Origin: Methylobacterium sp. J-030
Lineage (GTDB): Bacteria; Pseudomonadota; Alphaproteobacteria; Rhizobiales; Beijerinckiaceae
Reading direction: 5' to 3'
NCBI RefSeq assembly: GCF_022829545.1
Contig: NZ_JAKSYM010000402.1
Coordinates: forward strand, 1 to 64,000
DNA length: 64,000 bases
Below are positions 8,286 to 17,149 of the stretch, one piece after another. The translations under genes and the position numbers were made by a program. Position 1 is the first letter of the stretch. Each line of letters opens with the position of its first letter. The notes under the pieces are model-generated. The model worked only from the letters and a program-made list of their open reading frames with translations, was not told where the DNA came from and searched no databases.

Positions 8286-9218
8286 TCAGGTCGGACCGGT
8301 TACCGAAGCGCCACCGTTTCGGCCGCGGGCGATGATGAAGCGGAGCGGGCCGCCGCGGTCGAGATCGGCCACCAGGGCGCGGGCCTCGGATTCCGAGGGC
8401 ATCAGCACGAACCCGGTCGGCCCCCAGGAGGACTGGCCATAGCCCGGCACGCCCCGCGCGGCGACGTTCGCCAGCACGTCCGCCACCGCCGCGCTGGCGT
8501 AGCGGCCGCCCTGGTGGGGCGCGAAATGATCGCCGATCAGGTCCTGGATGCGGGTGATCCCGGCGCCGAAGCCTTGCGGCTCCGCGAGGGCGGCGGCGGG
8601 CAGAACCTGCATCAGCGTGATACGGCAGATCTCCGCCGCCTGCGCTTCGGGGAAGCGCGGCAGTTCGCGGAACGCCTCGACCTCGCGCGCACCGTGGACG
8701 CCGGCCGTCTCGGGATCGATGATCAGGACGATGCGCCATTCTTCCGGATACGGCAGGTGCGCGATGACCGGCGGTGGTCCGCCCTCGGGCCCTCGCCCGC
8801 CATCGACGATCAGGCCGCCCTGCGTGAAGGCGCAGAGGCCGACGCCCGAGCGGTTGCCGCGATCGAGCGAGGCGGCGAAGGCCTCGGCGGCGAAGGGCGC
8901 CCCGTTCAGACGGGCCATCGCGGCCGCGGCCGCCAGACCGAGCTGCGTGCCGGAGCCGAAGCCGGCATGGGCCGGGATCGCCCGCTCCACCGTGATCGCC
9001 ACATCCGCCCCGCAGCCGAGATGGGCGGCGGCGGCCTCGGCGTAGCCACGCACCCGGTCCGCCTCCGGACCCGTGACGGAGGGGCGTGCCGAACGCCGCA
9101 CCGTGAGCGCTAGGGACGGTTCGTCGATGGCGAGTCCGATGCTGCCGAAGCGTCGGCCGAGTCCTCCGTGCAGGTCCAGGAAGCCGAAATGCAGCCGCGC
9201 GGGCGCCTCGACCCGCAC
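8286..9218 (-). CDS. mptG: Beta-ribofuranosylaminobenzene 5'-phosphate synthase (first committed step of H4MPT synthesis)
   Basis: This enzyme condenses p-aminobenzoate with PRPP, releasing CO2 and pyrophosphate, to start the (d)H4MPT side chain. It belongs to the GHMP-kinase fold group. VRVEAPARLHFGFLDLHG at the N-terminus, the glycine-rich PAHAGFGSGTQLGLAAAAA loop, and GYGQSSWGPTGFVLM near the C-terminus are characteristic. I place the start at the GTG at 9218 because GGAGGG lies four bases upstream and it begins the conserved core; an in-frame upstream start at 9326 would add 36 residues of low conservation. It is known as Orf4 in M. extorquens and leads the minus-strand cluster, divergent from fhcB. 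Confidence 0.93.
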   Translation of the reverse strand: MRVEAPARLHFGFLDLHGGLGRRFGSIGLAIDEPSLALTVRRSARPSVTGPEADRVRGYAEAAAAHLGCGADVAITVERAIPAHAGFGSGTQLGLAAAAAMARLNGAPFAAEAFAASLDRGNRSGVGLCAFTQGGLIVDGGRGPEGGPPPVIAHLPYPEEWRIVLIIDPETAGVHGAREVEAFRELPRFPEAQAAEICRITLMQVLPAAALAEPQGFGAGITRIQDLIGDHFAPHQGGRYASAAVADVLANVAARGVPGYGQSSWGPTGFVLMPSESEARALVADLDRGGPLRFIIARGRNGGASVTGPT

Positions 9219-9807
9219 GGTGCCCTCCGCAGCCGCTTCATTCCGCTCGGGGACCTCGGCCACCAGAAACCCCTCGAATCCCGCCTGCCCGGCGCGCTTT
9301 TCACACGTGGTCCGGGACCGGGGCAACGGCGACGACGGAGTTCGGGTCCGTCTCGCCCGGATGTCGAACTCGCGGCGCCGCTTGCGCGGCTTGCCGTCCT
9401 GCTCTTTCCCGGATCGCGTTCCGCTGACGCTCCACCTGTCCGGGACCGGGCGGTTCAGAATGGAGCACCACGTCTGTTCCCGGGCGCATGCAGCGCCGGC
9501 GGTGTGAGACCCGCGACCCGCTGCATGACTGCGCGAAGTGCCCGACCGAAACCGCTGCCATCACCGAACGGGCTGCCCGCTGCCCGTTTCCAACCCCGCA
9601 TTCCCGCATGACCCCCTTGCCGCGATGGGCGGATGAATGCAAACCTGGGCCTCGCGACGGCGTGCCGAGTTTGCCGTCTGCCCGGAACTTGACGGGCGGG
9701 CGTGCCATTCCGACACTGCGGGAACCCTGTTTCGGGGTGGTCCGCTTCGTCCGGTCTTACGGCCGTCGCCCGCTCCGAAATAAGACAAGACCGGTGCGAG
9801 AGGGAGC
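9219..9807. promoter_or_regulatory. Divergent spacer between mptG and fhcB
   Basis: A 589-base region between the two divergent C1 operons. Open frames exist on both strands, but their translations (rich in Arg, Pro and Cys without any domain) are not credible genes. Promoters for both the mptG-mtdB-orfY-mch and fhc operons are expected here. I could not identify convincing promoter boxes. A GAGGGAG ribosome site for fhcB lies at its right end. Confidence 0.45.
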
Positions 9808-10878
9808 ATGGCAGCCTGGGTGAAGGGTGACGCGACGGACGCGGGCACCGCCATCGTGGCGGCCGCATCGCTGCTCGCCGCCGCGCGCGCGCCGGTGATC
9901 GCCGGCCTCAGCGCCGACGTTGCGGCGATCCGCGCGGCCTACGATCTCGCGGGGCGCATCGGCGCCTCCGTCGATACCGCCGGCGCGGCCGGGACCTACG
10001 CGGAACTCGGCGCGCTCAGCCGGGTCGGCGCCCTGACCTCGACGCCCGCCGAGGCGGTCGGACGCGCCGATGCGGTGCTGGTGGTGGGCGCCGCCCCCTG
10101 GCAGGCGCCGCTGATGAAGCGTTTCATCGACACGAAGCCGACCCGCGGCCGCGCGGCCGGGTCCGACCGGGCCCTGCTGGCGGTCGGCGCCAACGCCACC
10201 GCATCGCTGGCGTGGCCGGCCGCGGGCGGTCTCGCCGAGGCCGTCGGCGTGCTGCGCGCCTATGCCCGCGGCCATCTCGCCGGGGACGCTCTCCCCGGGC
10301 AGATCGTTGCCCGGCTCGCCTCCGCCCAGTATGGCGTCCTCCTGTACGACCCGGCCGAGCTCGGCGAGGCCGGCGTGGAGATGCTTCAGGGCCTCGCCAT
10401 GGAGCTGAGCGAGACGACGCGCTGCTTCACCCTCGCCACCGGCGGCGTCGGGCAGGATCGGGCCGTGGTGCCGGTCTCGGCCTGGATGACCGGTCAGGCC
10501 CCGCGCAGCGGCTTCGGGCGCCGCGTGCCCGAGCACGATCCCTGGCGCTTCGACGCCGCCCGGCAGGTGGCCGCCGGCGAGGCCGATGCCGTGCTCTGGC
10601 TCGCCTCCGTGCCGGTGGCACGTCCCGATTGGCTGTCCGCAATCCCATCCGTGGCGCTGGTCGCGGATGGCGAGGCGGCCGCCGCCGAGGTGGTGATCGC
10701 GGTCGGCCAGCCCGGCCGCGACCATGGCGGCGTCCTGTGGAACGAGCCGCGGGCCACGCTGACCTACCGGCCGGCCTCGGCGCCCACGGATCTGCCGTCG
10801 GCCGCGTCGATCCTCGGTGCCCTGAAGGAGCGCCTGATCACCGGCCAAGCCGCGTCGAGGAGTGAACCCGCATGCTGA
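9808..10878 (+). CDS. fhcB: Formyltransferase/hydrolase complex subunit B
   Basis: FhcB is the 356-residue homologue of subunit B of archaeal formylmethanofuran dehydrogenase (FwdB/FmdB). In methylotrophs the Fhc complex runs as a formyl hydrolase that frees formate from formylmethylofuran and needs no redox centre. The sequence agrees: only two cysteines are present (TTRCFTL and the C-terminal AC), so neither the iron-sulfur motif nor the Cys/Sec ligand of the tungsten/molybdenum site of FwdB is there. The domain pattern IVAAASLLAAARAPVIAGLSAD and GFGRRVPEHDPWRFD fits the family. The last seven bases overlap the start of fhcA. Confidence 0.95.
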   Translation: MAAWVKGDATDAGTAIVAAASLLAAARAPVIAGLSADVAAIRAAYDLAGRIGASVDTAGAAGTYAELGALSRVGALTSTPAEAVGRADAVLVVGAAPWQAPLMKRFIDTKPTRGRAAGSDRALLAVGANATASLAWPAAGGLAEAVGVLRAYARGHLAGDALPGQIVARLASAQYGVLLYDPAELGEAGVEMLQGLAMELSETTRCFTLATGGVGQDRAVVPVSAWMTGQAPRSGFGRRVPEHDPWRFDAARQVAAGEADAVLWLASVPVARPDWLSAIPSVALVADGEAAAAEVVIAVGQPGRDHGGVLWNEPRATLTYRPASAPTDLPSAASILGALKERLITGQAASRSEPAC

Positions 10879-12518
10879 GCGTAATCCGGGGCGGGCGCGT
10901 CGTCGATCCGACCGCGGCCCGCGATGCTGTCGGGGATGTCTGGATCGAGGACGGCCGGGTGATCGATCCGCCGGGCCGCGCGGCCGACAACGTCGTCGAG
11001 GCGGCGGGCTGCGTGGTGATGGCCGGCGGCGTCGAGGTGCATTCGCATATCGCCGGCGGCAACGTGATCACCTCGCGGCTGCTCCTGCCCGACCTCTACG
11101 TGAGCGAGGCGGCACCCGAGGGCCATCCCTTCGCGCATGCCGGCGGGGCCGCGGCCTGGATCGGTTCGACCTATGCGCGGATGGGCTACACGACCGCGGT
11201 CGAGCCCGCGATGCCGCCGACCCATGCGCTCGCCACGCAGCTCGAACTCGCCGACATCCCGCTGCTCGACCGCGGCGCGCTCACCGTGATGGGCAACGAC
11301 GATCAGCTCCTGCAGCTGCTGCGCGAGCGCCAGGGCGGCAACGCCGTGCGCGACCTCGTCAGCCTGTCGGTGGCGCAGTCGCGTGGGCTCGGCGTGAAAT
11401 GCATCAACGCGGGCGGCGCCTCGGCCTTCAAGGATGGGGCCCTGCGCCTGTCCCTCGACGACGAGATCCCCTGCTACGGGCTCTCGACCCGGCAGATCAT
11501 GGGCTCGCTGCTCGACGCGGTCGAGGAGATCGGCGTCCCGCACCCGCTGCACGTCCACTGCAACAACCTGGGCCTGCCCGGAGCGGACGACAGCTTCATC
11601 GCGACGCTCGAGGCGGCCGAGGGCCGGCGCATCCACTTCGCCCACGCCCAGTTCTACGCCTACGGCGCGGTCGATCCGGCCAACCCAGGCACCGGCGGCT
11701 TCCGCTCGGCGGCCGAGCGGATCGCGCAGGCGATCACCGACAATCCGAACGCCACGCTCGATATCGGGCAGGTGGTGTTCGGCCAGACCGTGACGGTCTC
11801 CCTGGATATCCTCCGGCAGTTCGCCGGGCGGAAGGGCGCCAATCCCAAGAAGTGGGTGCTGAACGCGGGTGACGCCGAGGGCGGCGGCGTGGTGCCGTTC
11901 CTGTACCGGCCGCGGGGCCCGACCAGTTCGCTGCAATGGGCGATCGGCCTGGAGATCATGCTGCTCTCCACCGATCCCGAGCGGACGATCCTGACCACGG
12001 ACCACCCGAACGGCGGCCCGTTCACCCAGTACCCGCGCATCATCCACCTGCTGATGGACAAGGGCGAGCGCGACCGCGAGATCGCGACGCTGCCCAAGAT
12101 CGTGGGCGAGCGCTCGGGCCTGCCGGGGCTGGAGCGCGAGTACACGCTGTCGGAGATCGCGCAGCTCACCCGCTCCGGGCCGGCCAAGCTCCTGGGGCTT
12201 GCGGATCGCGGCCACCTGCGGGCCGGGGCGCGGGCGGATGTGGCGGTCTACCGCGACGATGCCAACCGCACCGCGATGTTCACCGCGGCGAAGCTCGTTC
12301 TCAAGGACGGCGTGCCGATCGTGGAAGAGGGCGAAGTGGTGGAATGGCGCTCCGGGCGCACGCTGTCGCTCACCGTCGAGGCCGACAAGGGCATGGCGAA
12401 GCGCGCCGATATCTACCTGACGGAGCGGTTCGGCGAGGGGCTCGACAGCTTCGCCGTGCCTGATGCCGCGTTCGGTGAAGGTACGGAGAACTTCGAGGCG
12501 GTGCCATGTCGGGTATAA
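10872..12518 (+). CDS. fhcA: Formyltransferase/hydrolase complex subunit A (metal-dependent amidohydrolase)
   Basis: FhcA (548 residues) hydrolyses N-formylmethylofuran to formate and methylofuran. It has the amidohydrolase fold: GGVEVHSHIAGGNVI gives the metal-binding HxH pair (residues 57 and 59), GVKCINAGGASAFKDG around 175-190 carries the lysine expected to bridge the metals, and PLHVHCNNLG, RRIHFAHAQFYAYG and TILTTDHPNGGPFTQYP supply further His/Asp ligands. It matches FwdA/FmdA over its whole length. It starts within fhcB and is followed by a 204-base spacer filled by a palindromic repeat, an unusual interruption in an operon of interacting subunits. Confidence 0.97.
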   Translation: MLSVIRGGRVVDPTAARDAVGDVWIEDGRVIDPPGRAADNVVEAAGCVVMAGGVEVHSHIAGGNVITSRLLLPDLYVSEAAPEGHPFAHAGGAAAWIGSTYARMGYTTAVEPAMPPTHALATQLELADIPLLDRGALTVMGNDDQLLQLLRERQGGNAVRDLVSLSVAQSRGLGVKCINAGGASAFKDGALRLSLDDEIPCYGLSTRQIMGSLLDAVEEIGVPHPLHVHCNNLGLPGADDSFIATLEAAEGRRIHFAHAQFYAYGAVDPANPGTGGFRSAAERIAQAITDNPNATLDIGQVVFGQTVTVSLDILRQFAGRKGANPKKWVLNAGDAEGGGVVPFLYRPRGPTSSLQWAIGLEIMLLSTDPERTILTTDHPNGGPFTQYPRIIHLLMDKGERDREIATLPKIVGERSGLPGLEREYTLSEIAQLTRSGPAKLLGLADRGHLRAGARADVAVYRDDANRTAMFTAAKLVLKDGVPIVEEGEVVEWRSGRTLSLTVEADKGMAKRADIYLTERFGEGLDSFAVPDAAFGEGTENFEAVPCRV

Positions 12519-12530
12519 CGCACGCCGCCG

Positions 12531-12695
12531 TCCCTCCCCCCTCTGCGGGGGAGGGTACCCTGCGCAGCAGGGGGGGAGAGGGGCAGCGCGACGATGCGGG
12601 TTTCAGCATCCGGCGCGACTTCTCCGGCACAGGCGCTCCCCTCTCCCGACCCCTGCTGACGCAGGGGCCACCCTCCCCCGCAAAGGGGAGAGGGA
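12531..12695. repeat. Composite inverted repeat between fhcA and fhcD
   Basis: Two arms of about 60 bases (12531-12589 and 12632-12695) are imperfect inverted copies of each other. Each arm is itself self-complementary (runs of C followed by runs of G, and CCTGCGNNAGCAGG). The type resembles the small GC-rich palindromic intergenic elements common in Methylobacterium genomes. It carries no gene and can fold into strong RNA hairpins in both orientations. Confidence 0.85.
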
Positions 12696-12722
12696 TTCGG
12701 CCGTCGCGGAAGTCCCCAGAAC

Positions 12723-13670
12723 ATGTCTGACCTCTCCCTCAACGGCATCCCGGTCATCGACACCTTCGCGGAGGCGTTCGACGTCGCCGGCACCGCCATC
12801 GTCGTCACGAACGACACCGCCAAGTGGGCGATGATCGCCGCGACCACCATGACGGGGTTCGCCACCTCGGTGATCGGCTGCGGCGCCGAGGCCGGGATCG
12901 ACGCCGAGCTGTCGCCCGAGGAGACTCCGGACGGCCGCCCGGGCGTTCGGATCCTCCTGTTCGGCTTCGAGCCGAACGGCCTCAAGGAGCAGCTGATCAA
13001 GCGGGTCGGCCAGTGCATCCTCACCTGCCCGGGCACCGCCTGCTACGCGGGTGTCGAGGGGCCGACCAAGATCAAGCTCGGCGGCGCGATCCGCTATTTC
13101 GGCGACGGTTTCGCCGTGGCCAAGCGCCTGCCCGACGCCTCCGGCAAGGCGCGGCGCTACTGGCGCATTCCGGTGATGGACGGCGAGTTCCTGTGTGAGG
13201 ATTCGGTCCGGGCGGTCGACGGCGCGGTCGGCGGCGGCAACCTGCTGTTCCTCGGCCGGACCCATGCCGAGACGCTGAAGGTCGCCGAGGCCGCCGTGGA
13301 GGCCGCCAGGGCGGTGCCGGGCGCGATCCTGCCCTTCCCGGGCGGCATCGTCCGCTCCGGCTCGAAGGTCGGCGGGCGGACCAAGGGCATGATGGCTTCG
13401 ACCAACGACGCCTACTGCCCGACGCTCAAGGGGCGCGCCGGCTCGGCGCTGCCGGCGGAATGCGGGGTGGTGCTGGAGATCGTGATCGACGCCCTGACCT
13501 CGCAGGGCGTATCCGACTCGATGCGCGCCGGCTTGCACGCGGCCACCGAAATCGGTGGGCGGCACGGGCTGATCGCCGTGACGGCCGGGAATTACGGCGG
13601 CAATCTCGGCCGCCATCACTACCATCTGCGCGACCTGATCGCGCGCGACGAATCCAAGCCGGAGGGCTGA
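12723..13670 (+). CDS. fhcD: Formylmethanofuran:tetrahydromethanopterin formyltransferase (complex subunit D)
   Basis: FhcD (315 residues) transfers the formyl group from formyl-dH4MPT to methylofuran, feeding the hydrolase subunit FhcA. It matches archaeal Ftr throughout: LNGIPVIDTFAEAFDVAGTAIVVTND, the GVRILLFGFEPNGLKEQLIKRVGQCILTCPGTACY block, PFPGGIVRSGSKVGGRTKGMMASTNDAYCPTL, and a C-terminal TAGNYGGNLGRHHYHLRDL. It is separated from fhcA by a palindromic repeat and from fhcC by three bases, so fhcD and fhcC are tightly linked. Confidence 0.97.
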   Translation: MSDLSLNGIPVIDTFAEAFDVAGTAIVVTNDTAKWAMIAATTMTGFATSVIGCGAEAGIDAELSPEETPDGRPGVRILLFGFEPNGLKEQLIKRVGQCILTCPGTACYAGVEGPTKIKLGGAIRYFGDGFAVAKRLPDASGKARRYWRIPVMDGEFLCEDSVRAVDGAVGGGNLLFLGRTHAETLKVAEAAVEAARAVPGAILPFPGGIVRSGSKVGGRTKGMMASTNDAYCPTLKGRAGSALPAECGVVLEIVIDALTSQGVSDSMRAGLHAATEIGGRHGLIAVTAGNYGGNLGRHHYHLRDLIARDESKPEG

Positions 13671-13673
13671 GCC

Positions 13674-14468
13674 GTGAGCACCCTCACCCTGCGCGCGGCC
13701 CCGCCCGAGCGGCTGGATTTCTTGAACATCACCCCCTTGGCGCTGAAGGGCCTTTCTCCGGGCGAGGCCGAGCGCCTGGAGGTCGGCACGACCCGGACGG
13801 GCGTGCGCCTCGGCGACTGTTTTTCCGTGTCCCTCGACGGGTCCGACACGCTGACCATCGAGGGCGGCCACGAGCGCCTGGATCGGGTCGGCGCGTCCCT
13901 GTCGGAGGGCACGATCCGGGTGACCGGCGATGTCGGCCAGCGCCTCGGTGCCGGCATGGCGGGCGGCGTCTTGACGGTCACCGGCAATGCCGGACCCTAC
14001 GCGGCCTCCGGCGCCACCGGCGGCACGATCACGATCGCGGGCGATGCCGGCGATCATGCCGGCGGCGCGGTCTACGCCGCCAAGGTGGGGCTCGACGGGG
14101 CGACGCTGATCATCCGCGGCACGGCGGGCGCCCATCTCGGCGACCGGATGCGGCGCGGGACGATCCTGGCCGGCCGCGCGGGGGCCTTCGCGGGCGCGCG
14201 CATGATCGCCGGCACCCTGGCGGCCCTCGCGGTCGGCGATCATCCGGGCCTCGGCATGCGGCGCGGGACGCTGCTTCTCGGCGCGCATGGCCGGATGGCC
14301 GAGACCTTCGTGGAGACTGGTGCACACGATCTCGTGTTCCTGCGGCTACTGGCCAAGGCCCTGCGCGGCCTCAGCCCGGAGCATGCCGACCTCCTTGCCA
14401 AGCCCCTGCGCCGCTACTCGGGCGACCTCGCCACCATCGCCAAGGGCGAGATCTGGGTCGCGGCCTGA
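13674..14468 (+). CDS. fhcC: Formyltransferase/hydrolase complex subunit C
   Basis: FhcC (264 residues) is the homologue of FwdC/FmdC, a glutamate-synthase alpha-domain-like beta-helix protein. Repeated Gly-rich turns such as GTIRVTGDVGQRLGAGMAGGVLTVTGNAGPYAASGATGGTITIAGDAGDHAG and GDRMRRGTILAGRAGAFAGARMIAGT show the right-handed beta-helix. It is a structural subunit of the Fhc complex in which methylofuran bound by its polyglutamate tail can swing between sites. The GTG-ATG context after the fhcD stop indicates co-translation. It closes the fhcBADC operon. Confidence 0.95.
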   Translation: MSTLTLRAAPPERLDFLNITPLALKGLSPGEAERLEVGTTRTGVRLGDCFSVSLDGSDTLTIEGGHERLDRVGASLSEGTIRVTGDVGQRLGAGMAGGVLTVTGNAGPYAASGATGGTITIAGDAGDHAGGAVYAAKVGLDGATLIIRGTAGAHLGDRMRRGTILAGRAGAFAGARMIAGTLAALAVGDHPGLGMRRGTLLLGAHGRMAETFVETGAHDLVFLRLLAKALRGLSPEHADLLAKPLRRYSGDLATIAKGEIWVAA

Positions 14469-14552
14469 CGCCGCCTGGGCAAGGGGCGTGGACGCGTCCT
14501 ATGCTCCCGATCAAGCCGGCCCGCATGAGGCCGGTAGCCCGGGAACGCGCCC

Positions 14553-14759
14553 ATGCTGCTCTTGCTGTCGGTCTGCCTCGTCGCCCAGCCCTCGACCTGC
14601 CGCGAGGACCGGATCGAGATGTCCTTCCAGGCGTCGAGCCCCTTCGTCTGCCTGCGCAATTCCCAGAGCGCGCTGGCGACGTGGCAGGCCTCCCATCCCG
14701 AATGGCACGTCGAGCGCTGGCGCTGTGCCGCCAAGGGCAGCCTGCCGAAGGATCTGTGA
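14553..14759 (+). CDS. Small conserved hypothetical protein with hydrophobic N-terminus
   Basis: A 68-residue protein beginning MLLLLSVCLVAQPSTCREDRIE, with three more internal cysteine positions (PFVCLRN, WRCAAKG). The hydrophobic N-terminus looks like a short membrane anchor or signal. Proteins of this shape recur in Rhizobiales as unnamed hypotheticals; I cannot assign a function. It sits between fhcC and mxbD, 84 bases from the former and 60 from the latter, in the same orientation. Confidence 0.7.
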   Translation: MLLLLSVCLVAQPSTCREDRIEMSFQASSPFVCLRNSQSALATWQASHPEWHVERWRCAAKGSLPKDL

Positions 14760-14819
14760 CTGCGCCTTGGTTGTTCGGGCGCGAAGTGCCATGCTGAGCC
14801 CCGCATCGAGGGCGGCACC

Positions 14820-16448
14820 ATGCGCTCGCTGAAGACCCGCTTCGCGCTGCTCCTGGGCGGCACCGCCATCGTGGTGATGCTCGCCGCCGTTGCCGCATTG
14901 GCGGCGATCGGCGCCGCGGAGCGGACGGTCGATCGGACGCTGGCAGCCCAACGACGCCTGGAACTGCTCGCCGAGCTGTCCGGCCGCCTCACGCAGTTCG
15001 GCCTCGCGGCCGTGGAGACGGTGGGCAATCCGGACGGCCAGCCCGAGGCGATGGCGATCGCCCGCGACAACGCCGACCGCGCTTTGACGACCGTCGACGA
15101 GGCTCTCGCCAGGAGTTTTCCGCCGAGCGACGATCCGGCCGACCGGATGCAGTACGCCGCGCGGACGCGCCCGATGGCACAACTGCGCGCAGCCCGCGCC
15201 GTCCTCGACCGGCAGGTATCGCTGATCAGCCGCCAGTCCGACTCCGAGAAGCGCCAGGATTCGATCAAGGGCGCGCTCAATGGCTTCGGCGCCATGACGG
15301 GCCAGCCGCTCTCGTTCCTGATCGAGGCCGAGCGGCGCAGCATGGCGCTCGGCTCCGAGCAGGCCCGGGCCCTCTCGGAGCGCCTGCGTTGGGCCGCCGC
15401 CGCGGCGGTGACCGCGGCCCTGGTTCTGCTGGCGATCCTGTATCGCGGCGGCACTCGGCCGACGCTGGCGCGCATCGAGGAGGTGCGCCGCGCGGCGAGC
15501 GCCATCGGCCACGGCGCCCTCGACACGCGCCTCTCCGTGGCCACCCGGGACGAGCTCGGCCTGCTCATGACCAACGTCAACCGTATGGCCGCCCGCCTCG
15601 CCCGCCGGGAATCGCGGGTCGCGGCCGACCGGGCGGCGCTGGAGGATACCGTCGCGACCCGGACGGCGGATCTGCGCGCTGCCAACGTCCGCCTCGAATC
15701 GGCGGACCAGTCGCGGCGGCGCTTCTTCGCCGATGTCAGCCACGAGCTGCGCACGCCGCTCACCGTGATTCTGGGCGAGTGCGACCTCGCCCTGCGCGGC
15801 GCATCCCGCGGCGGCGATCCCGGGCCGATCTTTGCGACGATCCGGAAGCGGGCGCAGCGGCTGAAGCTGCGCGTCGAGGACCTGCTCAGGGTCGCCCGGT
15901 CGGAGACCGGCGAGATCGCGTTCGACAAGCGCCCGCTCGGACTCGCCCTGGTCTTGTCGGAGGCGGTGGACAACATGGCCTCGGAGGCCGCCCGCCGCCG
16001 GGTCGCCCTCACCCTCGATCCGGGCAGCCAGGACGTGGAATGTGTCGCCGACCGCGAGTGGATCCGGCAGACCGTCGAGAGCCTCGTGGACAACGCCCTG
16101 CGCCACGCCACCGGTCTCACCCGGGTGGAGGTCGCGCTGTCGGCCGTCCCCGGCCCCGCAGGTCGGATCACCGTGACGGATGACGGGCCGGGCTTCACCG
16201 CCTCCGAGGCCGCGCTGTTCGAGCGCTTCAAGCGGGGTCCGGGTCCCGACGAGACCGGGTTCGGCATCGGCCTCGCCCTGGCGCGCTGGATCGTCGAGCA
16301 GCACGGCGGCACCATCTGCCTGGGTGCCGGACCGGAGGGGCGCGGCGCGCGCGTCAGCCTGGACATTCCGGCCCTCGATCCGGCATGGGTTGCGGGCACG
16401 GCCGGCGACGCGGCCGGCGCCGCACAGGTGAGGGAGCCGGCCGCATGA
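14820..16448 (+). CDS. mxbD: Membrane sensor histidine kinase, probably MxbD
   Basis: A 542-residue sensor kinase. A first transmembrane segment (about residues 8-32) and a second (191-208) bracket a ~155-residue periplasmic sensing region; a HAMP-like stretch follows. The phosphoacceptor box FFADVSHELRTPL has His 308, followed by the N box (ESLVDNALRHA), TVTDDGPGF and GIGLALARWIVEQHGG ATP-binding motifs. It overlaps the regulator gene (ATGA). By position between fhc and pqqA it corresponds to MxbD of M. extorquens, which with MxbM controls methanol oxidation genes; that name rests on gene order, while the kinase call is certain. Confidence 0.8.
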   Translation: MRSLKTRFALLLGGTAIVVMLAAVAALAAIGAAERTVDRTLAAQRRLELLAELSGRLTQFGLAAVETVGNPDGQPEAMAIARDNADRALTTVDEALARSFPPSDDPADRMQYAARTRPMAQLRAARAVLDRQVSLISRQSDSEKRQDSIKGALNGFGAMTGQPLSFLIEAERRSMALGSEQARALSERLRWAAAAAVTAALVLLAILYRGGTRPTLARIEEVRRAASAIGHGALDTRLSVATRDELGLLMTNVNRMAARLARRESRVAADRAALEDTVATRTADLRAANVRLESADQSRRRFFADVSHELRTPLTVILGECDLALRGASRGGDPGPIFATIRKRAQRLKLRVEDLLRVARSETGEIAFDKRPLGLALVLSEAVDNMASEAARRRVALTLDPGSQDVECVADREWIRQTVESLVDNALRHATGLTRVEVALSAVPGPAGRITVTDDGPGFTASEAALFERFKRGPGPDETGFGIGLALARWIVEQHGGTICLGAGPEGRGARVSLDIPALDPAWVAGTAGDAAGAAQVREPAA

Positions 16449-17149
16449 CGCGGATCCTGATCGTCGAGGACGATATCGACATCCGCGGCCTCCTGGCCCG
16501 CGGCCTGGAGGCGGAGGGGTTCGAGGTCGGCACCGCGGCCTGCGTGGACGAAGCCTTGAAGGCGGCGCATGATCCCGCGCCCGGCGCCGTGCTGCTCGAC
16601 ATCAACCTGCCGGACGGGTCCGGCCACGATGTCTGCCGGTCCCTGCGGGAGGGCGGGTTCCCCGGCGCGATCCTGTTCCTCTCGGCGCGCGACGAGATCC
16701 GCGACCGGGCCGAGGGTCTGGCGCTCGGCGCCGACGACTACATCGTCAAGCCGTTCGAATTCGACGAACTGGTCGCGCGCCTGCGCACGCACCTGATGCG
16801 GCGGGAGCAGGCCGAGGCGCCGCGTTCGCGGATCACCGTGGGTCGGCTGATCCTCGATCTCGACACCCGACAGGCGAGCTGCGGCGAGGCCAGCGCCCGA
16901 CTCACCCCCCGCGAAGCCGATCTGCTGTCCATGCTGATGGAGAGCATCGGCAAGCCGGTCTCCCGCGCCGACATCTTCGACCGGCTCTGGGCCAGCCAGG
17001 GCGGCCTCTCGCTCAACGTAGTCGACGTTTATATCGGCTATCTGCGCTCCAAGATGGCCGATTTCGTCCGCTACGGCGGCCCGGCCCTGACGACGGTGCG
17101 CGGCAAGGGCTTTATGCTGGAGTTGCGCGGCCCGGATTTTCGGCAGTGA
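16445..17149 (+). CDS. mxbM: OmpR/PhoB-type response regulator, probably MxbM
   Basis: A 234-residue two-domain regulator. The receiver domain has the acidic pair in ILIVEDDIDI, the phosphoacceptor Asp 52 in AVLLDINLPDGSG, and KPFEF with the conserved Lys. The winged-helix DNA-binding domain follows (about residues 130-234; LTPREADLLSMLMESIGKPVSRADIFDRLW, VDVYIGYLRSKM). I take the ATG at 16445 that overlaps the kinase stop; a longer in-frame start at 16385 would lie inside mxbD. Its position immediately before pqqA matches MxbM, an activator of methanol dehydrogenase genes in M. extorquens. Confidence 0.8.
   Translation: MTRILIVEDDIDIRGLLARGLEAEGFEVGTAACVDEALKAAHDPAPGAVLLDINLPDGSGHDVCRSLREGGFPGAILFLSARDEIRDRAEGLALGADDYIVKPFEFDELVARLRTHLMRREQAEAPRSRITVGRLILDLDTRQASCGEASARLTPREADLLSMLMESIGKPVSRADIFDRLWASQGGLSLNVVDVYIGYLRSKMADFVRYGGPALTTVRGKGFMLELRGPDFRQ

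Noticed and set aside
9488..9823. A 111-codon frame in the mptG-fhcB spacer
   Set aside because: It has no ribosome site or domain, is Arg/Pro/Cys-rich, and runs past the true fhcB start in another frame.
9808..10878. Loss of active-site cysteines in fhcB taken as a sign of a pseudogene
   Set aside because: The frame is complete, it overlaps fhcA, and bacterial FhcB is known not to need the redox centre; absence of the motifs is a feature of the family.
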